Shown one piece after another: positions 41,843 through 50,718 of a stretch of DNA of 64,000 bases. Each line of letters opens with the position of its first letter. Position 1 is the stretch's first letter. Source of the DNA: CAJQHT01 sp038123275 (GTDB taxonomy: Bacteria; Pseudomonadota; Alphaproteobacteria; Rickettsiales; UBA1997); contig JAYORG010000003.1 in NCBI GenBank assembly GCA_038123275.1, positions 62,001 through 126,000 of the forward strand. Direction: 5' to 3'. The notes beneath the pieces were generated by a model that was not told the origin of the DNA, made no database searches, and worked only from the letters and a program-made list of their open reading frames with translations. The position numbers and the translations under genes were made by a program.

Positions 41843-42274
41843 ATGACAATGAAAAACCTATTAACGTCGTTACTTATATTAATATTTCTGACATCATGCT
41901 TAAGTAGAGTTGAAAATAAAGGATATTCTTTTGATTTAACCGACTATAAAGTTAAAAAAGGCTTAAGTAGTAAAAGTGAGATATCTAAAAATATGGGATC
42001 ACCTACCCTAATAAACTATATAGATAATGAAATATTTTGGATTTATCTTGAAGAAGAAGTAAGAAAATTGTTATTTTTTAAGCCAAAAGTAATAAAAAGA
42101 AAAATATTAGTAATGACTTTTGATAAAGACAATATTGTTAAAGAGTTTAGTAATTACAATTTAGAGGATGAAAATCATATTAAATTCTCTAAAAATAAAA
42201 CTAAGGTAAGAGAAATAGAAAAAAGTTTTGCATCTGATTTATTTGGCAATATTGGTCAAGTAGCGCCACAATAG
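41843..42274 (+). CDS. bamE: BamE-like (SmpA/OmlA) lipoprotein
   Basis: A 143-residue predicted lipoprotein (lipobox LTSC, lipidated C19) with a BamE-like fold: KKGLSSKSEISKNMGSPTLI and a following strand EIFWIYLEEEVRKLLF, then KRKILVMTFDKDNIVKEF. BamE stabilises the BAM complex built on BamA (at 22481). The C-terminal tail is basic and then low-complexity. Spacing to the next lipoprotein gene is 57 bases. Confidence 0.82.
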   Translation: MTMKNLLTSLLILIFLTSCLSRVENKGYSFDLTDYKVKKGLSSKSEISKNMGSPTLINYIDNEIFWIYLEEEVRKLLFFKPKVIKRKILVMTFDKDNIVKEFSNYNLEDENHIKFSKNKTKVREIEKSFASDLFGNIGQVAPQ

Positions 42275-42331
42275 ATATCTGCTGGAATTATTATAATTTA
42301 TCCAAGATTTTGTTATAAAAAATATCATAGA

Positions 42332-42646
42332 ATGATTTTAAAAAAATATTTCTTAATATTATTAATATTGGCTAGCTGCACAAACCCAAAAAATCAGACT
42401 GAAATTGACCGAGCTGTAGAAATTATTTGTCCAGGAGCTCCAAATACTTTAGTTTTAAGAGCAACAAAAAAAGAACTACGCGAGGCATTAAGAAAACAAT
42501 ATAGCCATCATAGAACCAGAGATACAGCTTTAAAATTAAAAGATGGATCAATTATATTACTTCCCTCAGTTAGACCTAGAGATCTTAATAAATGTTTGTT
42601 GAGATCGATTCCAAAACTTATTATTCCAACTTCGCAGGGATACTGA
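42332..42646 (+). CDS. Small lipoprotein, unknown function
   Basis: A 104-residue predicted lipoprotein (LILASC, lipidated C16) with two further cysteines near residues 34 and 88. It contains a basic central helix KKELREALRKQYSHHRTRDT and the strand SIILLPSVRPRD. I recognise no family. It follows the BamE-like gene on the same strand and is probably cotranscribed. It does not carry the GWxDGC motif of the 14350-16501 array. Confidence 0.65.
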   Translation: MILKKYFLILLILASCTNPKNQTEIDRAVEIICPGAPNTLVLRATKKELREALRKQYSHHRTRDTALKLKDGSIILLPSVRPRDLNKCLLRSIPKLIIPTSQGY

Positions 42647-42753
42647 TATTATTAAGACCAATATCCCTTTAAGATGCTAACAATATTTAAGAAAGCTATA
42701 AGTAATAGCAAGTGGAATAGTTAATAATTGTAGGCTAGAATTAACTCCTCCAC

Positions 42754-42927
42754 TCGTGACGTGAGATCCTATCACGCAAGACTAACTAAGTCCTTAATAG
42801 GCCTAAGTTACTCTAGGTTCAGGATGACATAATAAAATAATCGTGACGTGAGATCCTATCACGCAAGACTAACTAAGTACTTAATAGGCCTTAGTTAGTA
42901 TAAGTTCAGGATGGCATAATAAAATAA
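42754..42927. repeat. Tandem pair of palindromic repeats, family 1, copies B and C
   Basis: Two 87-base units in direct tandem, 42754-42840 and 42841-42927, about 90 percent identical by eye. Each begins TCGTGACGTGAGATCCT and ends CAGGATG(A/G)CATAATAAAATAA. Copy C contains a perfect internal arm pair CTAACTAAG / CTTAGTTAG. They share GACGTGAGATCCT and TTCAGGATGACA with copy A at 12356. They lie between the small lipoprotein and yraN, in a 296-base gap with no gene. Confidence 0.8.
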
Positions 42928-42942
42928 TATTATAGTAAAAAC

Positions 42943-43305
42943 TTAGTCCCAGTATCCTTTTAAGTGGTGAGTGATTTTAAAAGATTGAACTATTATAAGA
43001 TCAAATCTGATACCTAAATTTTGGTATTTTTTATTTTTGGCGATAAAAGCCATTGTGCCTTGTGTGATTCTATTTTGTTGATAAGTTGACAAAACTTCTT
43101 CGACTGTTTGAATTTTTTTTCTAGCCTTAACTTCAATAATTACTAAGGTGTCTTTCTTAATTGTGATTAAGTCTATTTCTCCACAATAGGTTTTATGTCT
43201 TCTTTTTAATATTTTATATCCTTTGAATAATAAAAATATAATTACTAAATATTCAGCAGAAATTCCAAAATAATATGATCTGAGTTTTTTATTGTACTTC
43301 TTCAT
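42943..43305 (-). CDS. yraN: YraN/UPF0102 family nuclease-like protein
   Basis: A 120-residue protein with the YraN restriction-endonuclease-like fold: GYKILKRRHKTYCGEIDLIT (the E-x-D active site) and VIIEVKARKKIQ (E-x-K). Its precise role is not established, but it is often linked to recombination or 16S processing genes. It overlaps rsmI by four bases; the rsmI-yraN pair is widely conserved in proteobacteria. Confidence 0.92.
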   Translation of the reverse strand: MKKYNKKLRSYYFGISAEYLVIIFLLFKGYKILKRRHKTYCGEIDLITIKKDTLVIIEVKARKKIQTVEEVLSTYQQNRITQGTMAFIAKNKKYQNLGIRFDLIIVQSFKITHHLKGYWD

Positions 43306-44177
43306 GTTGATGCTTTTATGTTAAGCATTCTTTGATATATTATTTTTTTATTTAAATCATAACTATCAGCTATTAGAGCAACAGCATCTTTGGGAGTCAT
43401 ACTTTTTAAGGCCAAAGTGAGCTCTTCATCTATTTTAGTAAAGTTGATTTCTTTATCTTTTGGGTCTGGTTTTGATAATAAAATAACTATTTCACCTTTT
43501 ACTTTATGTTTTTGATAATATTTAATTAAATTTTCAAGGTTATCTTTTTTTACTTCTTCATAAATTTTGGTTATTTCTCTAGTAATTGCTGCTTTTCTAT
43601 TTCCAAAAATGGACAACATATTTTTTAAGGTGGATAAAATTCTTTGTGGTGACTCAAAAAATATTAGAGTGGAGTTAATATTAACTAGTTCTTTAAAAAA
43701 ATTCTCTTTTTGTAATTTTAAATGAGGAATAAAACCGGCAAATAAAAACCTGTCACTTTGTATCCCTGAAATTGATAAAGCGGCAATAACACTGCATGCT
43801 CCAGGAATTGATTTTACCTGCACTTTATTTTCTAATAAAAAATTAACTAATTTATAACCAGGGTCAGAAACTAATGGGGTTCCGGCATCGCTTATTAAGC
43901 ATAAAGATTTATTTTGCTTTGAAATTAAATCTAATATTTTGGATCTTGCGGACTCGTCACTATAGTCATTATAAACCATAAGAGGTTTTTTAATGTTTAA
44001 GGATTTTAATAAACGTGATGAAACTCTACTATCTTCACAAATTATGGTGTCACACTTCTTTAAAACGTCAATTGCTCTTAAGGTAATGTCGGAAATATTT
44101 CCTATTGGAGTTGATACTATGTATAAAGCATTTTCCAAAAAGAAATTATCTTTTTTTGAATCTAAAAAATCTTGCAT
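43302..44177 (-). CDS. rsmI: 16S rRNA 2'-O-ribose C1402 methyltransferase RsmI
   Basis: SAM-dependent tetrapyrrole-methylase-fold enzyme that methylates C1402 in the 16S decoding centre. The 291-residue protein has LYIVSTPIGNISDITLRAID, TIICEDSRVSSRLLKSLNI, LCLISDAGTPLVSDPGYKLV and SIPGACSVIAALSISG, all standard. It is divergent from the LpoA-like lipoprotein gene. Confidence 0.97.
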   Translation of the reverse strand: MQDFLDSKKDNFFLENALYIVSTPIGNISDITLRAIDVLKKCDTIICEDSRVSSRLLKSLNIKKPLMVYNDYSDESARSKILDLISKQNKSLCLISDAGTPLVSDPGYKLVNFLLENKVQVKSIPGACSVIAALSISGIQSDRFLFAGFIPHLKLQKENFFKELVNINSTLIFFESPQRILSTLKNMLSIFGNRKAAITREITKIYEEVKKDNLENLIKYYQKHKVKGEIVILLSKPDPKDKEINFTKIDEELTLALKSMTPKDAVALIADSYDLNKKIIYQRMLNIKAST

Positions 44178-44258
44178 ATTCTTTAATGTCGTTTATTCTC
44201 TATTTCCTAGCCAGTATTAACCAAGTTTTATATTATTCTATCACTTTAAAAAAAGAAA

Positions 44259-45545
44259 ATGAAAATAAAAAATATTTTTTATATAGTTATAATATCATTA
44301 ATTCTTAATTCTTGCTCTACAGTAGAAACTGTTAAATATGGCTCTCAGCCAAGATTAGAAGAATTTCCAATTGGGAAAGTAATGCCAAAAGAAGTTAAAA
44401 AATATGAAAAATTAAGAGTAGCCACTATACTACCTCTTACTGGTAAAAATGCTAAAATTGGCAAGTCTATGCTTAATGCCATAAATTTATCTCTATTTGA
44501 TAATGACCATAAAGATAGGATAGAACTATTTATATTTGATAATAAAAGCAGTGATTATAATTCGAAAAAAATTATCAAAAAAATAGCAGATAAAAAAATT
44601 AGGTTAGTTATTGGACCAGTATTTACTAGCTCAATAGAATCAATATCTGAGATTGCAGCTGAAAATAATATTGTAGTGCTATCATTTTCGAATAACTCTG
44701 ACTTAATTAATTATAAAGGAATATTCTTATCAGGATTTTCTCCTGAACAGGAAATAGATCGTATTACTTCTTATTTAATTGATAGTGGCAAAAGTAACTT
44801 TTCAGTAATTGCTCCAAATAATCAGTATGGTATTAGAATAGCCAAAACTTTGAGAGAAATGGCAGAAATTAAGGATGCCAATTTTATTTCTAGTCAATTT
44901 TATATTAATAGCAAAAAGAGCTTCACTAAAATTGCTAATACTATATTAAACTCTTACATAGTTTCAGATGAAATTGAAGAATATCAAGAAGAATTGGAAG
45001 CTATAGAAGATAAGGAAGAAAGAGAGATTCGTGAACTTGAAATTATTGCGCAGCATAAAATTTATGCTGACACTATTTTAATTGCAGAATCTGGTGATAA
45101 GGCATTTAAAATAGCCAAAGAACTGCATCTAAATAATGTTGATGGTAGAGATATTCAAATTATTGGAACTAGCCATTGGGATAAAGTGTCTATTCTTGAA
45201 GGTAATTCCTTATCTGGAGCTTGGTTTCCTGGTCCAAATAATAAATATTATTCAAGATTTAAAGAAAAATATAATCAAATTTATGGGGAAGACCCTGTTA
45301 GAATTAGCTCAATTGCTTATGATGTTACTGCCTTTGTTATTGACTTATCTAGTGAAATAAAAGACCAAAAATTAACTGGCAATGATATTGTTAATTATAA
45401 TGGAAAAAAGGGTTATCGCGGCATTGATGGGTTATTTAGATTCTTGCCTAATGGTATAGTTGAAAGAAATTTATCGGTACTAGGGGTTGGTAACTCAGAA
45501 TTTAAAATTATAGACAGAGCACCAAGAAGATTTTTAAATTATTAA
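44259..45545 (+). CDS. Penicillin-binding protein activator-like lipoprotein
   Basis: A 428-residue predicted lipoprotein (LNSC, lipidated C19) with a type I periplasmic-binding-protein fold from about residue 50: RVATILPLTGKNAKIGKSML, LVIGPVFTSSIESISEIAAE and ISSIAYDVTAFVIDLSSEI. It resembles the C-terminal half of LpoA/YraM, the outer-membrane activator of PBP1A. An acidic helical insert is at about 230-260. It is next to rsmI/yraN, as yraM is in E. coli, which supports the assignment. Confidence 0.85.
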   Translation: MKIKNIFYIVIISLILNSCSTVETVKYGSQPRLEEFPIGKVMPKEVKKYEKLRVATILPLTGKNAKIGKSMLNAINLSLFDNDHKDRIELFIFDNKSSDYNSKKIIKKIADKKIRLVIGPVFTSSIESISEIAAENNIVVLSFSNNSDLINYKGIFLSGFSPEQEIDRITSYLIDSGKSNFSVIAPNNQYGIRIAKTLREMAEIKDANFISSQFYINSKKSFTKIANTILNSYIVSDEIEEYQEELEAIEDKEEREIRELEIIAQHKIYADTILIAESGDKAFKIAKELHLNNVDGRDIQIIGTSHWDKVSILEGNSLSGAWFPGPNNKYYSRFKEKYNQIYGEDPVRISSIAYDVTAFVIDLSSEIKDQKLTGNDIVNYNGKKGYRGIDGLFRFLPNGIVERNLSVLGVGNSEFKIIDRAPRRFLNY

Positions 45546-45595
45546 TACTATACTGATAGCAAACCCATAATTCCTTTGCGTGCAACCTCTTCTTC

Positions 45596-46840
45596 TTAAC
45601 TCTTAAAGTAATTGCCTACAATTTTAGTAAAGATCTTGGCAAACTTGCGCCTATAATAAACACTATTTAGCTTTTTTTCATCTCCTTTATTAGAAAGATA
45701 TCCAAGCTCTATTAAGACTGATGGAACATCTGGTGCGGTTAATACTCTAAATCCAGCAAAACGATGAGTATTTTGTTTAACTTTTATATTAGCTTGAGAT
45801 AATTTCTTTATAGCAAATTGAGCAAATTTAGCGGAATTATTCATGGTGCTTCTTTGAGATAAGTCAATTAATGTTTTTAAAATATCACTACTAGCACCAG
45901 AGAAATTAACACCACCTATAATGTCAGATTTATTTTCTTTTCTAGCTAATTTTGCTGCTTCTTTATCTGAAGAAGTTTCAGATAGAGTGTAGATTGATAA
46001 ACCTGTGGCTTTTTTATTTTCTGCTGAATCAGCATGTATTGAAATAAATAAATCAGCCTTTAGCTTTTGTGATTTTTTTACTCTATTTCCAAGGGAAATA
46101 AAATAATCTGTATCCCTGGTTAAATATACTTTAAAACCGGCATCTTTTTCTAAATATTTTTTTATTTCTCTAGCAAAAGCTAAGGTAACATTTTTTTCCT
46201 TGGTTTTATGATATCTTCCTATTGCTCCAGGATCTTTGCCTCCATGCCCAGCATCTATAACAATTATTTTCTTTTTATTTTTAGTTTTAGATATTTTTTT
46301 CTTTGTTGCTTGTTTTTTTATTTTAGGCTTATTTGACACTGTATCATTAGAAACAAGAATCTTGTCAGCTATAGCACTATTAAGTGGGCTAAGGGAGTAT
46401 TTTTTATTATTTTTAGATTTAGAATCGATGTTAGGTGACAATTGAATAACTAAGCTATAATTAGCATTATCGCTACTAGGGTTTATAATGCTAGATTTAG
46501 TAACTTCTATTTTAGAATTTGAAGTAAAAACAGTCCTAAGATCGTTATTTTCTCTTATGGCACTTCTAAAAGAAGTGAATATAGGAAATTTAGAAATATT
46601 AACCTTTGTTTTTAAAGCGCCGCCATTAAAGTCGACAACTAAACGGCTGGGATTTTCTAAGGTAAAAACCTTATAAGATGGCGCCTTGCTTAAGGAGAAG
46701 CTAAGCTTATTGCCTTTACTAGATTTAATGATAGAAATATCACTAATATTATTTTTTGATAATTCTTCAGACCAGCAATTTTTTTGATCAAAGAAAAATA
46801 AGCTACAAAATAATAAATTTATTATTAGAAATTTTCTCAA
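45596..46840 (-). CDS. N-acetylmuramoyl-L-alanine amidase (AmiC type)
   Basis: Periplasmic zinc amidase that cleaves septal peptidoglycan. A signal peptide (1-24) is followed by an AMIN domain (about 35-125), a Lys-rich linker and an Amidase_3 domain from about 190. The zinc-site motifs are IVIDAGHGGKDPGAIG, DLFISIHADSAEN and VLIELGYLSNKGDEKKL. It has 414 residues. It follows tsaD on the same strand by 15 bases and converges on the LpoA-like gene. Confidence 0.95.
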   Translation of the reverse strand: MRKFLIINLLFCSLFFFDQKNCWSEELSKNNISDISIIKSSKGNKLSFSLSKAPSYKVFTLENPSRLVVDFNGGALKTKVNISKFPIFTSFRSAIRENNDLRTVFTSNSKIEVTKSSIINPSSDNANYSLVIQLSPNIDSKSKNNKKYSLSPLNSAIADKILVSNDTVSNKPKIKKQATKKKISKTKNKKKIIVIDAGHGGKDPGAIGRYHKTKEKNVTLAFAREIKKYLEKDAGFKVYLTRDTDYFISLGNRVKKSQKLKADLFISIHADSAENKKATGLSIYTLSETSSDKEAAKLARKENKSDIIGGVNFSGASSDILKTLIDLSQRSTMNNSAKFAQFAIKKLSQANIKVKQNTHRFAGFRVLTAPDVPSVLIELGYLSNKGDEKKLNSVYYRRKFAKIFTKIVGNYFKS

Positions 46841-46855
46841 AATATATCCTTGATA

Positions 46856-47920
46856 TCAATTAACAAAATCCCACCTGGCTCTTGGCTTAAAATTAAGATT
46901 ATCAACTAATCCTAATTGATATTTTTCAATTCCAGTCCAAGCAACCATAGCACCATTATCTGTACATAAATTAATTGGAGGAGCTATAACTCCTATATTA
47001 AATTTGTCAAAAATAATTTTTTCCAAATTTTTATATAGATATCTATTGGCAGCAACGCCACCAGCAATTACTATATTTTCAATATCTTCGTTATTCTCTT
47101 TTATATTATTAATAGCATTTTTTAATCTATCAAACAATATTTCTAAAACAGTTTTTTGAAATGAGGCACAAATATCATAGATATCTTGTTTTTCTAGCTT
47201 AGATGAAGTGTTAGAGCTAAACTCTTCATTTGTTGTTGATTCTATTAATCTTCTTACAGCAGTTTTAAGACCAGAAAATGAGAAATTAAATTTATTATTT
47301 TTATCTAAAATAAGAGGCTTTGGCAATATAAACCTATTTTTATTCCCCTTTTTAGCTAATTCTTCAATTATTGGACCACCTGGATATGCGAACCCTAACA
47401 TTCTGGCAACCTTATCAAAAGCTTCTCCTAATGCGTCATCAATTGTTTGGCCAATCTTACAATAATTACCAATATTTTTAACTAAAACAATCTGACAATG
47501 GCCTCCAGAAACTAAAAGTAATAAATATGGAAATTTAACTTCATTAGTTAAACGAGCAGTTAAAGCATGGGCTTCTAAGTGATTAACTCCAATGAAGGGT
47601 TTTTTATATATTGAAGAAATAGTCTTTCCAGCCATTAAACCAACTATAACTCCTCCTATTAAACCAGGACCAGCAGTAGCAGCTATTAGATTTAAGTCTT
47701 GAAAGCCTAAATTAGATTGATCTAAAGATTTTTTGATTAATTTATCAATTATTTGAGCATGGCTTCTGGCGGCAATTTCTGGAACTACTCCACCAAACTC
47801 CTTATGCAAGTCTATCTGTGATGAAACAATATTACTAATTATGTTACGCTTATTGTCAACTATTGCAATTGATGTATCATCACAACTAGTCTCAATGCCA
47901 AGAGCTACTATCGCTTTCAT
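46856..47920 (-). CDS. tsaD: tRNA N6-threonylcarbamoyladenosine transferase
   Basis: Transfers the threonylcarbamoyl group made by TsaC to A37 of tRNAs. The 354-residue protein has GIETSCDDTSIAIVD, the metal-binding HLEAH, LLLLVSGGHCQIV, the nucleotide site DALGEAFDKVARMLG, and IAGGVAANRYL. TsaB and TsaE are not in the window. It is upstream of the amidase gene. Confidence 0.98.
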   Translation of the reverse strand: MKAIVALGIETSCDDTSIAIVDNKRNIISNIVSSQIDLHKEFGGVVPEIAARSHAQIIDKLIKKSLDQSNLGFQDLNLIAATAGPGLIGGVIVGLMAGKTISSIYKKPFIGVNHLEAHALTARLTNEVKFPYLLLLVSGGHCQIVLVKNIGNYCKIGQTIDDALGEAFDKVARMLGFAYPGGPIIEELAKKGNKNRFILPKPLILDKNNKFNFSFSGLKTAVRRLIESTTNEEFSSNTSSKLEKQDIYDICASFQKTVLEILFDRLKNAINNIKENNEDIENIVIAGGVAANRYLYKNLEKIIFDKFNIGVIAPPINLCTDNGAMVAWTGIEKYQLGLVDNLNFKPRARWDFVN

Positions 47921-48011
47921 ATGTAATTGAAAGATTTTATCTTTTTATTTAGCCTAATTATGCACCTTACACATATTTGTTTGTTTAAGAGCCTATACTT
48001 AAGATAAATAA

Positions 48012-49343
48012 TTATTTTTTTAACTCTTTTTCTAGATCTTTTAAAGATGCCTTTTTAATCTCAACATTAGCTTTTTGTATAATGTAATCAACAACCTTTT
48101 CTTCTAGTAGCAAGCCTCTAATCTCTTGTATGGCTTCAGGATTTTTTTGATAATATTGAGCAACCATTTCCTCTTGTCCTGGAAATTGTGCAGCCTTCTT
48201 ATTAACTTCAGCCATTATGTCATTATCAGTAACAGTAATCTTGCTCTCATTGCTGATATTAGAAAGAATTATACCACTTCTAACCATCTTGTCAGATAGT
48301 TTTCTTTTTTCTTCCTTAGCTTTCTTTTTCTCTTTATCGTTTTTAAATTTATCTGGATTTTGTTTTAACTCTTCTTCAACTCCAGCCCAAACCTTTTCTA
48401 ACTGCTCATCAACTAAACCAGAAGGTAATTCAAAATTGAATTTTTTATTTAAAAGTTCAAATAAATCTTTTTTGAATAAGTTTCTAGATGTTGCTTCGTA
48501 GCTAGTAGCAATCTGTTTTTCAACTTCTTTTTCAAATTTTTCTAGATTATCAATTCCAAACTTTTCTTTGACAAATTTATCATCGAGTTTTAATTCTTTA
48601 TTAACCAAAACTGAATTAACCTTAACCTCAAATACAGCCTTTTTTTCAGCAAAATTAGGACTATGATACTCTTTTGGAAACTTAACTTTTACCGTTACTT
48701 CGTCACCAGCTTTTTTGCCAACTAATTGATCTTCGAAATTATCAATAAAGTTTTTACTTCCTAATTCTAATTGATGACCTTTAGCGCTGCCACCATCAAA
48801 TTCTTTATCGTCAATTTTGCCAACATAATCAATATTTACTGCATTGCCTTTTTTGGCTTTTGTGGAATTATCTTGTTTATCCCATTCTTTATGGTTAGAG
48901 GTTATTTTTTTAATGGCCTCATCAATGTCCTTTTTTGATATGCTAACCTCTTTTTTAGCTAGCTTTAATTTAGATAAGTCTATCTTTGGAACTTCTGGAA
49001 AAAGCTCCATAGAAACCTTATATGTAAAATCTTTTTTTGGTTCAAAAGTTTCAATATCAATCTTTGGGGCAAGAGCTAATCTTAAATTATTTTCTTCAAC
49101 AATTTTTTTCGAGGTTTCATTAATTATTTTCTGTGATTCCTCAGCCATTATTGAGCTTTCATATTTTTGTTTAATAATGTTAGTTGGAACTTGCCCAGCA
49201 CGAAAACCCTTCATCTTGTAAGTTTTTTGAATTTCCAAAACTTCTTTATCTATTTTTTCATCAAGTAATGAGTAAGGTACTAAAATTTGATAATCTTTCT
49301 TTAGTTTTTTATCTAAAATATTTTTAATTTCAACTTGAGACAT
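48012..49343 (-). CDS. tig: Trigger factor
   Basis: Ribosome-associated chaperone with proline isomerase activity. The N-terminal ribosome-binding motif is KMKGFRAGQVPTNIIKQKY. The FKBP domain covers about residues 160-245 (KGNAVNIDYVGKIDDKEFDG). The C-terminal arms are highly charged, and the 443-residue length is normal. The tRNA-Leu gene ends 20 bases upstream and may be cotranscribed. The usual clpP neighbour is absent. Confidence 0.97.
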   Translation of the reverse strand: MSQVEIKNILDKKLKKDYQILVPYSLLDEKIDKEVLEIQKTYKMKGFRAGQVPTNIIKQKYESSIMAEESQKIINETSKKIVEENNLRLALAPKIDIETFEPKKDFTYKVSMELFPEVPKIDLSKLKLAKKEVSISKKDIDEAIKKITSNHKEWDKQDNSTKAKKGNAVNIDYVGKIDDKEFDGGSAKGHQLELGSKNFIDNFEDQLVGKKAGDEVTVKVKFPKEYHSPNFAEKKAVFEVKVNSVLVNKELKLDDKFVKEKFGIDNLEKFEKEVEKQIATSYEATSRNLFKKDLFELLNKKFNFELPSGLVDEQLEKVWAGVEEELKQNPDKFKNDKEKKKAKEEKRKLSDKMVRSGIILSNISNESKITVTDNDIMAEVNKKAAQFPGQEEMVAQYYQKNPEAIQEIRGLLLEEKVVDYIIQKANVEIKKASLKDLEKELKK

Positions 49344-49363
49344 TTTATTATATTTTCATTAAT

Positions 49364-49448
49364 TGGTGCGGATAGAGGGACTTGAACCCACACGTCTTTC
49401 GACACTAGAACCTAAATCTAGCGCGTCTACCAATTTCGCCACATCCGC
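49364..49448 (-). tRNA. tRNA-Leu (anticodon UAG)
   Basis: An 85-base class II tRNA with encoded CCA. The acceptor stem is GCGGATG / TATCCGC (one G-U). The anticodon stem is CTAGA/TCTAG around TTTAGGT, giving anticodon TAG, and the variable arm is TGTCGAAAGACG. The T arm contains GGGTTCAAGTCCC. It reads CUN codons. It lies just upstream of tig. Confidence 0.96.
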
Positions 49449-49520
49449 AATTTACAAGAGAAGGCATACTAATTGCTTGCTTTTAATAAAGCAATAACAG
49501 AAAGGCCCTATTGTAATTTA

Positions 49521-49554
49521 AAAAATTATTATTTTCCTTTGTGAAAGAAAATAA
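49521..49554 (-). terminator. Intrinsic terminator of the outer-membrane barrel gene
   Basis: On the minus strand TTATTTTCTTT (from 49554) pairs with AAAGGAAAATAA around loop CAC, followed by TAATTTTTT. It starts about nine bases after the stop of the 49564 gene. Confidence 0.6.
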
Positions 49555-49563
49555 TTTTATAAG

Positions 49564-50670
49564 TTAAAATTCATAAAGATATGAAAGGGCTACACCTACC
49601 ATTTTAGCCTTATTGTTGCTTTCTTTTACATCTAAATGAGCTACATCTAAATTTATACCATTGTTAAATTTATATCCTACAAAATACTGGCTTTGTCTGT
49701 CTGTGTAGTCATCACTTCCGGTTCTATCTATGTCTCTAACAACTCCACTAATTCCTGCGTGCCAATTGCTGTATTTAAGAGTTAAAGAAAGTGTTGTATA
49801 TAAAATATCTTGACCAGCTAGACCATTAAAATTATTAATTTTAACAATTTCAGCAAAGGGTACAAAATAAGTTTTATAGTTTAGTGGGATAGTATATTCT
49901 AAACCTCCAACAAAAGCTTTTTCATTATCATATCCTATGGCATTTTCAGTGTCTAAATCTCTATATCCAAAATTATATCGCAAATCATCCACATCAAGTA
50001 AATTATTTCCTGAAGCTGTAATACTATAAGATGATAGATTGGTATTATTTCCAGCAATATTATTACTACTTTTATTCTTACCTCTATTATTAAAAGCACT
50101 ATTGCTCATAGCTGTTGTGTCATTAAAAAAAGTATTAAAGGTAATGGCGCCATCTTCATCTAAAATAGCAGATGCTCCTAGGCCTAGTTTTTCTCTTAAC
50201 TCATAATCACGAGTAAAATCAGTAACAAAAACCCCTATTCTCTTTTTCTTCTTCCATGCCTCTCCAAATGTGGGATTATATTTTCCAAAGAAAAAATTAA
50301 GGTCATCATTTCTAAAATCTCCTTTTAGCTCTTCAACTACTAAGCCATAATCATTTATATTATCTGGGTAATTATCTGATGGAAAAACATTTCCTATTTC
50401 ATAATTATCAACGTCTCTATCTCTAAGAGGGGAAAGATTCCATCTGGTTTTAATAGACCATTCTTCATTTATGTTAAGAGAAAATCTAGGCTCAAACTCC
50501 ATAATTCCACTATTGCTGTAAGTATTTGCATTAGATTCGCTGTTAATAAAACCTATCTTTGATTCCATATATATTTCACCACTAAGATTGGGATATTGAC
50601 TTTGGGCTTTTACCTCAAAAGCAATAAAACAAAATATGATGAGTAAATAATAAAATTTTTGCATCTTCAA
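49564..50670 (-). CDS. Predicted outer-membrane beta-barrel (porin-like) protein
   Basis: A 368-residue protein with a signal peptide (cleavage near VKAQ) and an all-beta pattern: EFEPRFSLNINEEWSIKTRW, LNFFFGKYNPTFGEAWKKKK and QYFVGYKFNNGINLDVAHLD. It ends in LSYLYEF, a typical barrel terminus with C-terminal Phe. The pattern of long strands with GKYNPTFG recalls porin-like proteins in alphaproteobacteria, but I cannot name the family. The start is MKMQKF; a second ATG two codons in is equally possible. Confidence 0.72.
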   Translation of the reverse strand: MKMQKFYYLLIIFCFIAFEVKAQSQYPNLSGEIYMESKIGFINSESNANTYSNSGIMEFEPRFSLNINEEWSIKTRWNLSPLRDRDVDNYEIGNVFPSDNYPDNINDYGLVVEELKGDFRNDDLNFFFGKYNPTFGEAWKKKKRIGVFVTDFTRDYELREKLGLGASAILDEDGAITFNTFFNDTTAMSNSAFNNRGKNKSSNNIAGNNTNLSSYSITASGNNLLDVDDLRYNFGYRDLDTENAIGYDNEKAFVGGLEYTIPLNYKTYFVPFAEIVKINNFNGLAGQDILYTTLSLTLKYSNWHAGISGVVRDIDRTGSDDYTDRQSQYFVGYKFNNGINLDVAHLDVKESNNKAKMVGVALSYLYEF

Positions 50671-50718
50671 AGTGTACTAAATTTTGATTTATTAAAGACT
50701 ATGAGCCCTATTTACTGC

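Noticed and set aside
42754..42927. Possible CRISPR array
   Set aside because: Only two units, directly abutting without unique spacers, and palindromic; they match a dispersed repeat elsewhere in the window.
45136..45360. 74-codon frame within the LpoA-like gene
   Set aside because: Same-strand frame-shadow with low-complexity hydrophobic composition; the periplasmic-binding fold in the main frame is clear.
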